DNA of 6,985 nt from assembly GCA_900546875.1 (NCBI GenBank), contig URET01000055.1:1-6985 (forward strand), read 5' to 3'. Below the pieces are notes generated by a model that saw only the letters and a program-made list of their open reading frames with translations, did not search any database and had not been told where the DNA came from. Positions 1-5,405 of this stretch are shown piece by piece (within the stretch, counting starts at the first letter, position 1; each line of letters starts with the position of its first letter). A program made the translations under genes and the position numbers. The DNA comes from an uncultured Eubacteriales bacterium. Its GTDB lineage: Bacteria; Bacillota; Clostridia; Christensenellales; CAG-314.

Positions 1-30
1 GTCCAAACAATATATCGGAGAAAAGCGGTA

Positions 31-591
31 TCAATCCTTGGGCGCTGACGAAGCGGCTATAGGATGTCCGCAGTGCTTGCTGTACATCTCAAGTATATAA
101 GTGTAGCATTCGCACATTTTTTTCAGTTCTTTATCAGTGAAGTTGTGTGTAAGAAAAATAAAATTATTGAAATGTTCCTCGTTGTTTTTTTCCACGAGGT
201 TATAGCCGGTTTCTGTGGCGGAAACATATATTTTTCTTCTGTTTTCGGCAGGTATCTGTCTGACTGCAAGATTTTTCTTCACCAGCGCTTCGACTGCTCG
301 CGTCGTTTTACTTGTCGTGAATCCGCAATATAATGCAAGCCTGCTCATGCTTACGGGCTGAGTATCGTGAATTACGATAAGTGCGCTTTTTTCTATCAGA
401 CTGAGCTCGTAGTCGGAAAAAACCGTTTCGTTTGAGTTGGGCGATATTTTACTTTTGCGGAATCTGTTCAGACTGTTGTCCAGGACAAAAAGATTGAGTC
501 TCAAATCCTTTAAGACGGCGGAAGGGAAAGCTTCCGAAGCATTTACAGTCATATTCATTTCTGCGGGAGAGTCGATTTTTATATTTTCCAT
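31..591 (-). CDS. MarR-family winged helix-turn-helix transcriptional regulator
   Basis: This 186-residue cytoplasmic protein has the layout of a dimeric MarR regulator. A helical N-terminal part (about 22-60) is followed by a winged helix: helix 62-75 (ELSLIEKSALIVIHD), the helix-turn-helix at 79-106 with SMSRLALYCGF and recognition helix TTSKTTRAVEALVKK, and the wing at about 107-126 (LAVRQIPAENRRKIYVSATE), where the family's usual D-x-R appears as E-N-R-R. C-terminal helices (152-172) would complete the dimer interface. It is longer than the usual 140-150 residues because of about 25 polar N-terminal residues and a short tail. The first ATG is preferred over Met12 or Met14 because AAGGAG lies 8 nt upstream (600-605, minus strand). 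It has four cysteines (89, 160, 162, 174), but no known redox-sensing arrangement is recognised. It is divergent from the LRR lipoprotein gene, so control of that gene and of itself is likely but inferred. The ligand is unknown. Confidence 0.93.
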   Translation of the reverse strand: MENIKIDSPAEMNMTVNASEAFPSAVLKDLRLNLFVLDNSLNRFRKSKISPNSNETVFSDYELSLIEKSALIVIHDTQPVSMSRLALYCGFTTSKTTRAVEALVKKNLAVRQIPAENRRKIYVSATETGYNLVEKNNEEHFNNFIFLTHNFTDKELKKMCECYTYILEMYSKHCGHPIAASSAPKD

Positions 592-622
592 TTCAGATAC
601 TCCTTGAACTTACGGTATTTTT

Positions 623-651
623 ATTTAAGCATAAATGTGAAAAAATGTCAA
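623..651 (-). promoter_or_regulatory. Predicted sigma-A promoter of the MarR gene
   Basis: On the minus strand a perfect -35 TTGACA (646-651) is followed after 17 nt by TTAAAT (623-628), a 4/6 match to the -10 consensus; shifted by one base it reads TAAATA. Transcription would start near 615, leaving a short leader before the AAGGAG at 600-605. The -35 element is 9 bp from the -35 element of the opposing promoter, so the two polymerases cannot easily bind at the same time. Confidence 0.7.
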
Positions 652-667
652 CGATTTTGATTGACAT
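645..667. promoter_or_regulatory. Inverted repeat spanning both divergent -35 boxes (candidate operator)
   Basis: ATGTCAA (645-651) and TTGACAT (661-667) form a perfect 7-bp inverted repeat around a 9-bp spacer. Part of the symmetry follows automatically from two TTGACA boxes facing away from each other, so it is not independent proof of an operator. A MarR dimer bound here would cover both -35 elements and repress both genes. That role is inferred from position. Confidence 0.35.
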
Positions 668-689
668 ATATTTTATTTTGTGATATTAT
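661..689 (+). promoter_or_regulatory. Predicted sigma-A promoter of the LRR lipoprotein gene
   Basis: TTGACA (661-666) is a perfect -35 box and TATTAT (684-689) is a 5/6 match to the -10 box, with the optimal 17-nt spacer in an AT-rich setting. Transcription should start near 696, giving a leader of about 64 nt that ends in the ribosome binding site GGAGGT (747-752), 7 nt before the ATG. So strong an intrinsic promoter suggests control by repression. Confidence 0.8.
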
Positions 690-699
690 CATTATGAAA

Positions 700-718
700 A
701 TGTTCTATTGTAGAATAT
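700..718. promoter_or_regulatory. Palindrome just downstream of the LRR-gene promoter (candidate MarR operator)
   Basis: The arms ATGTTCTA (700-707) and TAGAATAT (711-718) match as an inverted repeat at 7 of 8 positions around a 3-bp centre. The size and AT-richness suit a MarR dimer site, and the site lies at roughly +5 to +23 relative to the predicted start, where a bound protein would block transcription. No binding consensus for this regulator is known. Confidence 0.4.
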
Positions 719-719
719 G

Positions 720-735
720 TAAGCTTTAAGGCTTA
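720..735. promoter_or_regulatory. Second 16-bp near-palindrome in the LRR-gene leader
   Basis: The block 720-735 runs TAAGC-TTTAAG-GCTTA and is palindromic at 14 of 16 positions, centred on TTAA. It abuts the preceding palindrome and ends 11 nt before the GGAGGT ribosome binding site. It could be a second operator half, or a small RNA hairpin near the translation start. Both roles are inferred. Confidence 0.25.
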
Positions 736-759
736 ATATATAAAACGGAGGTATTCTTT

Positions 760-3700
760 ATGAAGCGAGTCGGCAAAGCAATGATTTTTGCGTTAGTTTG
801 TCTTGCGGTACTTGCAGTGGCAGCGGGCTGTGAGAAAAACTTTGCAAAAATAACTTATGTTGTAGGAGACGAGGTACATACTCAAAGTATAGCGTATGGC
901 TCGGAGTTGATGTTGCCTTCATTGGTGAAGGAAGGTTACAGGCTGGACGGTTGGTATAAAGACGAAGCGCTAACCGAGTTATTTGATCCTGAAGGGTATA
1001 AAGTCGAGACGGACGTCACTTTATATGCCGAGTGGGTGAAGGGCGATTTTACCGTTACATTTTCAGGCGCTGAAGGAATAAAGTCGCAGATAGTGGTAAG
1101 CGGAGGGACGGCGATCGAACCTGCAGTCAAAGCGGCGGCGGGAGTAGAGTTTGTCGGTTGGTACAGCGATGAGGAAAAGACTCAGAAGTATGATTTTTCG
1201 CTCCCCGTGACGGAGGACATCACTCTTTACGCTCTTTTTATACCGAAAGATTTCAGTGTGACATACGACGCCGGCTATCCTGAAGGAAATGCTCCGGTTC
1301 AGGGGGAGGTCGCTTATGACGGATCTTTCATAATAGCGGAGGCTCCCGAAAGGACGGGTTATGTTTTCACCGGCTGGACGGACGGTGCCGATCTTTATCA
1401 GCCGGGCGATACCTATCATTTAAAGGATGAAAAGGATATCGTATTGGTCGCATGTTGGGAGACTGCAGTATATAAGGTAGAGTTCAGAGACGATACGGGT
1501 AAAACGATCGCCGAACGTGCCGTTCCTTACGGCGGAGCCGCTGTTGCGCCTTCCCGCGGGGAAGTGCTTTCATCGAGAGCTCATTATGTATTCAGCGATT
1601 GGGACGCAGATTTCGGCTATGTAACCGGGGATATGGTGATAAATGCTCTTTACGAATACGTGCCGTCTTCAGAAAACTATTTTGACTTTACTCTCAAAGA
1701 GGACGGAGAAAGCTATGCGCTTTCTTTAAAGGCAAATGTCAATGTTGCGGAGCTTGCGCTTCCGGCTGAGCATGAAGGACTGCCCGTTACGGAAATAGCC
1801 CACAACGGGTTCGAATTCAGCCGTGTCACGAGCGTATACATACCGTATTCTTATAAGATCATCAGCTATGAAGCGTTTTTCTCATCAGGCATACAGAATG
1901 TGGAGATAGAAGAGGGACTCGAATATATAGATCACTGTGCATTTCAGAGTTCTTCGATAAAGAATATCAACTTCCCGGCTTCACTGAAGTCCATAGGATA
2001 CTTTGTTTTCGACTCCGCGTATTCAATGTTTATGCCCGAGCTCAGTGAAGAGAACATATATTTAGTCAAAGAAAACGATATGATCCTTTCAGCAGATAAA
2101 ACCAAGCTTTACTTTTTCTCTCCCATGTCTGCAAAGCTTGTTGTACCTGCAAGCGTTACATTTATAAATCCCGGTATATGCTCAAGATATAATAATCTTC
2201 AGTCGGTGGTGATCGAAGGCGACGTCGAAGAAATAGCTTCTGCATCCTTTTACCAGTGTTATTCGCTGACAGAATTGATTATTAACGGAAGTGTGAAGCG
2301 TATCGGGGGAGAAGGCGATGTTCCTGCAGGATACGAAGGAGAATGCGAGCTTCCCTCCGCAGGTGCTTTTATGAACTGCAATCTTAAAAGCATAAGACTT
2401 CCGGGAGTCCGTTATATAGGTGCCGGCGCTTTTCAGTGGAATTTTATTTTGGAAGAGATTTATATCGACAATACGATAGAATTCCTGGGCGATAATTTCG
2501 TCGACGGAAATCGTATGGATCTGAAAAAAGTAGCCATGATAGACGCTGTCGAAAACGACTATTACGTGATCGAAAACAATACAGTTATCGAAAAAAATAC
2601 GGGTATCAACGGCGGAGATACTTTCATGATGTTTATAGCTTCCAATGTCGTGAGGGAGTATTCTATTCCGGAAAGCGTGACTTCCATAAGACCTTTTGCG
2701 TTTTACGGAGCAGCATATCTTGAAAAGGTAACGGTACCCGAAGGCGTTGAAGAGATATTTGCGGGCACGTTTATGATGGAAAATACGGCTCTGAATCCCA
2801 TTACGGGCGAATACGAGCTTCTTACCGAGCTTACTGAAGTAAATTTGCCTTCCACTCTGAAACGCATCACCAGTGATATTTATGAGTGGGTAGGCGTAGA
2901 ATTATGGGGAGCGGTGAGAGGTGCTTTCCTGAATTGTATAAAACTCAGATACGTGAATTTTTATAACGGCTGCAATCTTGAAGTGTTGGGAGAAAATACT
3001 TTTGCAGGCGCATGCATAGAAAGTTTCCATATCCCTGCCTCTCTGACGGAAATAGGGATCTACGGATTGCCTTACGATGCCCTCAGAGAGCTTACCGTTG
3101 ACGAAGATAATCCCGCTTTTGCCATTGATAACGGCGTGCTTTACAACAAGGACTTTACCGAGCTCATAATTTATCCTGCCCTGAAAGAGGGAGATACATA
3201 TGCGATCCCCGAGGGAGTAGTGTCGATAAGGTCAAACGCCTTTTATAAGAGCAAGTATATTAAAGAAGTGATATTCCCTTCGTCTGTCCGGGATATAGGT
3301 AATTACGCTTTCTCAAGTAGTAATATTGAGATAGCAGAATTGAATGAAGGAGTGGTTACCATAGGCGAAAATGCGTTTTATATGTGTAATATGCTCAGGA
3401 AACTTGTTCTTCCTTCCACTCTCGAAACCATAATGCCCGATGCTTTTGTAAATGTGCCTTCATTGGAAGACGTCGAGTTCAAGGGTACCGAGCCTCCTGC
3501 GATTTATACTATGGAAGCTCCGATTTTCATAAGCGTGGAATTTGATCCCGAGCTTTATCAGGATATTTACAGCGTGAACGAAAATCTCGTTATCAAAGTA
3601 CCTCAGGAAGCTTTCCGGGCATACTATGAGCAGTTTGCGGGCTACGGTTTCGGTCTGTGCGACAAAATCGCTCTCGAAGGAGTAGCCGCAACCACGTTTA

Positions 3701-4350
3701 TATTCAATTCAAACGGCGGAAGTGAGATCGAGTCGGTAACGGGCTATGCGGTGTCGGATATGCCTATTCCCGAAATGGTGGGGTCATCCCTCTACTTTTA
3801 CGGCTGGTATCTCATTGACGGCAAGGAGACCGGTGAGTGGGGCGAAAGAGCAGAGTTCCCGTATTTCGGAGAGGGCAGAGAAGAGGTAGTTTTCTATGCA
3901 CGTTGGGAAACGGAAAGATATCAGGACGGGACCTCCTTCCTCTTCGCTTATACTCTTACCGATGAACCTGTCGTCTATACCCTTGAAAACAGCGGATATG
4001 TATATTTTATCTATACCGCTTCCGCCACAGGAAGAGCATATCTCAGATATGATCTCGAAGGTTTGTTCCTCGGTTATTCGGCATTTACCGTTCCCGAGCA
4101 GAACTATGATTATTGGCTGCCTTCTTACTATGACGACGACAAAGTCAGATATTGGGATTTTGTCGAAGGAGAAACTTATTACATCATTATGATGAATTTC
4201 TCCATTGACGGCGATTATTCCGTAACTGAGATAACTTCGTCCTTCTATATCGAGATTATCGTTCCGGAGAATAACGAAGCGAACAGCATAAGCTCTTCTG
4301 CAGCGGCAATACTTCCCCGCAAATTCGAATTCCGTATCCGGGAAGTATAG
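760..4350 (+). CDS. BspA-like leucine-rich-repeat surface lipoprotein with InlB-type repeats
   Basis: This 1196-residue protein starts with a lipoprotein signal: basic MKRVGK, hydrophobic 7-20, then the lipobox-like AAGC with Cys24 as the predicted lipidated residue, so it should be tethered to the outer face of the membrane. Four Listeria-Bacteroides/InlB-B-type repeats follow (about 30-94, 96-161, 164-234, 237-301), marked by the G-W-Y/T signature (DGWYKDE, VGWYSDEE, TGWTDGA; degenerate SDWDAD) and an ending such as TLYAEW. A BspA-type LRR block (about 305-910) repeats the pattern IxxxAFxxxxxLxxVxIPxxV. It contains three short beta inserts (about 434-474, 602-648, 780-828), of which VLYNKDFTELIIYP is typical. 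A fifth InlB-like repeat (about 977-1051) and a Tyr/Asp-rich beta domain (1052-1160) resembling pre-peptidase C-terminal folds come next, then a serine/alanine-rich tail. There is no LPxTG or transmembrane anchor. BspA-type proteins often act in adhesion or host interaction; the ligand here is unknown. The start is supported by GGAGGT 7 nt upstream. The gene is monocistronic, with a terminator 24 bp past the stop. Confidence 0.93.
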   Translation: MKRVGKAMIFALVCLAVLAVAAGCEKNFAKITYVVGDEVHTQSIAYGSELMLPSLVKEGYRLDGWYKDEALTELFDPEGYKVETDVTLYAEWVKGDFTVTFSGAEGIKSQIVVSGGTAIEPAVKAAAGVEFVGWYSDEEKTQKYDFSLPVTEDITLYALFIPKDFSVTYDAGYPEGNAPVQGEVAYDGSFIIAEAPERTGYVFTGWTDGADLYQPGDTYHLKDEKDIVLVACWETAVYKVEFRDDTGKTIAERAVPYGGAAVAPSRGEVLSSRAHYVFSDWDADFGYVTGDMVINALYEYVPSSENYFDFTLKEDGESYALSLKANVNVAELALPAEHEGLPVTEIAHNGFEFSRVTSVYIPYSYKIISYEAFFSSGIQNVEIEEGLEYIDHCAFQSSSIKNINFPASLKSIGYFVFDSAYSMFMPELSEENIYLVKENDMILSADKTKLYFFSPMSAKLVVPASVTFINPGICSRYNNLQSVVIEGDVEEIASASFYQCYSLTELIINGSVKRIGGEGDVPAGYEGECELPSAGAFMNCNLKSIRLPGVRYIGAGAFQWNFILEEIYIDNTIEFLGDNFVDGNRMDLKKVAMIDAVENDYYVIENNTVIEKNTGINGGDTFMMFIASNVVREYSIPESVTSIRPFAFYGAAYLEKVTVPEGVEEIFAGTFMMENTALNPITGEYELLTELTEVNLPSTLKRITSDIYEWVGVELWGAVRGAFLNCIKLRYVNFYNGCNLEVLGENTFAGACIESFHIPASLTEIGIYGLPYDALRELTVDEDNPAFAIDNGVLYNKDFTELIIYPALKEGDTYAIPEGVVSIRSNAFYKSKYIKEVIFPSSVRDIGNYAFSSSNIEIAELNEGVVTIGENAFYMCNMLRKLVLPSTLETIMPDAFVNVPSLEDVEFKGTEPPAIYTMEAPIFISVEFDPELYQDIYSVNENLVIKVPQEAFRAYYEQFAGYGFGLCDKIALEGVAATTFIFNSNGGSEIESVTGYAVSDMPIPEMVGSSLYFYGWYLIDGKETGEWGERAEFPYFGEGREEVVFYARWETERYQDGTSFLFAYTLTDEPVVYTLENSGYVYFIYTASATGRAYLRYDLEGLFLGYSAFTVPEQNYDYWLPSYYDDDKVRYWDFVEGETYYIIMMNFSIDGDYSVTEITSSFYIEIIVPENNEANSISSSAAAILPRKFEFRIREV
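4309..4348 (+). repeat. Perfect 9-bp inverted repeat at the 3' end of the LRR gene
   Basis: ATACTTCCC (4309-4317) pairs perfectly with GGGAAGTAT (4340-4348) across a 22-nt loop, and the second arm ends inside the stop codon. It lies within the codons for the last residues (ILPRKFEFRIREV) and 26 nt before the terminator hairpin. It could form an RNA hairpin at the end of the message or be the scar of a small rearrangement. No function is established. Confidence 0.5.
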
Positions 4351-4373
4351 ATATATTTCAGTGTACAGATAAT

Positions 4374-4406
4374 AAGAGCCGGAAAATTTCCGGCTCTTTG
4401 TTTTTT
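4374..4406 (+). terminator. Rho-independent terminator after the LRR lipoprotein gene
   Basis: A perfect 12-bp inverted repeat, AAGAGCCGGAAA (4374-4385) and TTTCCGGCTCTT (4387-4398), has a GC-rich GAGCCGG core and is followed by T-G-TTTTTT (4399-4406). This is a strong plus-strand terminator. In the opposite direction, 35 nt past the acetyltransferase stop, the hairpin is the same but the following tract is TTATTATC, so it may also work there, less efficiently. Confidence 0.92.
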
Positions 4407-4440
4407 AAGTAAACTCCGGTTCGTTTTTCCGCGTACTTGA

Positions 4441-4905
4441 TTAGCCGCGCGCTTCAAACACTTTTTCCATGAGATAATTCGTAAGGAATATCCCGCCTCT
4501 TTCCACCTGCCTGCTTTTTATTAAGGTATAACCTCTGTGTTCAAAAAAAGGCTTTGCAGTCAAAGAAGCATGTACGGTGATCTTTTCAACAGGAAAAACT
4601 TTTTCCAAATAATCGCAGAGCGCCGTTGCGATTCCTTGTCTTTGATAGTCTTTATGAACGTAAAGCCTGTCCAGATAACCTGAAGGATATATATTTCCGA
4701 AGCCCGTGATCTTACCGTCAGTTTCCGCAACAAGACAAAAGCTTTCTTCGAAAACCTTCCCCCATGAGGACAGATCCGCGTTTTCGGGCGCCCAGACGGC
4801 AAGCTGAGCGGCTGTGTAGTCTGAAGCGTTGACGCTGTGTACGGTGTCATGGAAAAGTTCTGCAAGCTGTTTAAGGTCAGCGTGATCGTATTTTCGTAAT
4901 ATCAT
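4441..4905 (-). CDS. GNAT-family N-acetyltransferase, YafP-like
   Basis: This 154-residue protein is a single GNAT domain that would transfer an acetyl group from acetyl-CoA to an amine. The acetyl-CoA pyrophosphate loop (motif A) is at 88-93 (QRQGIA), after the beta-4 strand YLDRLYVH (77-84). The C-terminal part VHASLTAKPFFEHRGY (111-126), followed by VERGGIFLTNYLM, matches the pattern I recall for Escherichia coli YafP, as does the N-terminal YTAAQLAVWAP (30-40). Length is normal and the domain is complete. The start is supported by AAGAGGT at 4911-4917 (minus strand), 5 nt before the ATG. The gene stands alone, convergent with the LRR gene and divergent from gdhA, so context does not reveal the substrate. 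YafP has been linked to resistance to a toxic nitroaromatic compound, but carrying that role over would be speculative. Confidence 0.9.
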   Translation of the reverse strand: MILRKYDHADLKQLAELFHDTVHSVNASDYTAAQLAVWAPENADLSSWGKVFEESFCLVAETDGKITGFGNIYPSGYLDRLYVHKDYQRQGIATALCDYLEKVFPVEKITVHASLTAKPFFEHRGYTLIKSRQVERGGIFLTNYLMEKVFEARG

Positions 4906-4920
4906 TTTTTACCTCTTTAT

Positions 4921-5090
4921 TTGCGGTTTTTACCGAGATTGCGGCATTCCGCCGATTGCCGAACGTACGGCAGGAGTAAACGCCGGTTCGGAAAACTTGC
5001 GCGAGAGTGTCTGTGCGCTCAGCCGGGGCAAGACCGGTCGGCACTGACGCAGTAATATCGTTCAGTGCGGCGGAGGCTTTTCGGCACAGT
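4921..5090. other. GC-rich, dyad-rich non-coding island between the acetyltransferase and gdhA
   Basis: No gene is recognised here. By hand count 4941-5090 is about 61% G+C (92 of 150), against about 34% for 5091-5220 (44 of 130). It is packed with small inverted repeats: GCGG-CATT-CCGC (4941-4952), TGCCG-AACGTA-CGGCA (4957-4972), the palindrome GACCGGTC (5032-5039), and GCACTGA (5041-5047) with TCAGTGC (5062-5068) around a 14-nt loop. One plus-strand frame is open from 4921 to the TAA at 5054, but its translation is arginine-rich and resembles no protein I know. It may be the structured 5' leader of the acetyltransferase message, an intergenic palindromic element, or a remnant of transferred DNA. 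I recognise no riboswitch or T-box consensus. Confidence 0.5.
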
Positions 5091-5094
5091 TATT

Positions 5095-5136
5095 CACGTT
5101 TTATTTTACATCACACGTTTTATTTTACATCACACG
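5095..5136 (+). repeat. Perfect 19-bp tandem duplication with partial third copy
   Basis: The unit cacgttttattttacatca occurs at 5095-5113 and again, identical, at 5114-5132. A third copy begins at 5133 and breaks after cacg (5136), giving about 2.2 copies. Identity of the two copies points to a recent duplication or active slippage. It lies at the AT-rich border of the GC-rich island. On the minus strand each copy carries a TAAAAT hexamer that could act as a -10 box. Confidence 0.9.
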
Positions 5137-5150
5137 AAGCAGTTATGCAA
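5122..5150 (-). promoter_or_regulatory. Possible minus-strand promoter for the acetyltransferase
   Basis: On the minus strand TTGCAT (5145-5150), 4/6 to the -35 consensus, is followed after exactly 17 nt by TAAAAT (5122-5127), 5/6 to the -10 consensus. The -10 lies inside the second 19-bp repeat copy. Transcription from here would give the acetyltransferase an unusually long leader of about 210 nt through the GC-rich island. I see no better promoter nearer the gene, but the match is only moderate. Confidence 0.35.
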
Positions 5151-5253
5151 GCAAAAAAAAGTATCGGTATCACGTAATGCCGGATCGCGCTTTATTTAGT
5201 TATAAGATTAACTTCAGCCATTAAAATGTGAGGGGGCAAAATCTTTACAGCGC

Positions 5254-5282
5254 TTGACTTTGAGCACGGCTGAGTTTATAAT
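5254..5282 (+). promoter_or_regulatory. Predicted strong sigma-A promoter of gdhA
   Basis: TTGACT (5254-5259; 5/6) and a perfect TATAAT (5277-5282) are separated by the optimal 17 nt. The start would be near 5289, which fits a highly expressed metabolic enzyme. The start lies about 117 nt before the gdhA ATG. Confidence 0.85.
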
Positions 5283-5288
5283 GAAGAA

Positions 5289-5405
5289 AATCGATCGAGT
5301 TTTATGGGACTTGCGGAATTTTATCCCGTTTTTATGGATAATCGGAATTTTGCGGTTCTGCGGAACCGGATCAAAACATATAAAATCATTTTCGGAGGAG
5401 AGATT
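5289..5405 (+). other. gdhA 5' leader with imperfect duplication and hairpin
   Basis: The predicted transcript has about 117 untranslated nucleotides. Two copies of a 29-30-nt segment lie in tandem (5299-5327 and 5328-5356), sharing TTTATGG (5301 and 5331) and CGGAATTTT (5314 and 5343). A hairpin follows: CGGTTC (5353-5358), loop TGCG, GAACCG (5363-5368), extended by TTTTG (5348-5352) with CAAAA (5372-5376) across a 3-nt bulge. It ends 17 nt before the GGAGG ribosome binding site. I recognise no known riboswitch. A regulatory role is possible but inferred from length and structure alone. Confidence 0.5.
5394..5398 (+). promoter_or_regulatory. Ribosome binding site that fixes the gdhA start
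   Basis: GGAGG (5394-5398), continuing as AGAG, sits 7 nt before the ATG at 5406. The same frame is open back to an ATG at 5304, which would add 34 residues, but neither that ATG nor the in-frame ATG at 5334 has a Shine-Dalgarno sequence. The added residues are also not part of the family's usual N-terminus. The start is therefore placed at 5406. Confidence 0.9.

Noticed and set aside
64..333. Plus-strand open frame of 89 codons inside the MarR gene
   Set aside because: It is antisense to a clear MarR coding sequence and its translation shows no domain; it is a shadow of the real gene.
760..4350. Internalin-type cell-wall-anchored invasion protein
   Set aside because: The InlB-like repeats are shared by many commensal proteins, the LRRs are of BspA type rather than internalin type, and there is a lipobox instead of an LPxTG sorting signal.
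4921..5056. Open plus-strand frame through the GC-rich island
   Set aside because: It has no ATG start or ribosome binding site, its translation is arginine-rich without a recognisable family, and openness is expected in GC-rich DNA where stop codons are rare.
4906..5095. T-box or other known riboswitch in front of the acetyltransferase
   Set aside because: I found no T-box AGGGUGGNACCGCG motif on the minus strand, nor any other riboswitch core that I know by sight.
5095..5136. Possible CRISPR array at the 19-bp tandem repeat
   Set aside because: The units abut directly with no spacers, there are only about two copies, the unit is too short, and no cas gene is present.
5304..5405. Extending glutamate dehydrogenase to the upstream ATG (34 extra residues)
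   Set aside because: There is no Shine-Dalgarno sequence before ATG 5304, whereas GGAGG sits 7 nt before ATG 5406; the shorter form has the normal family length and N-terminus.
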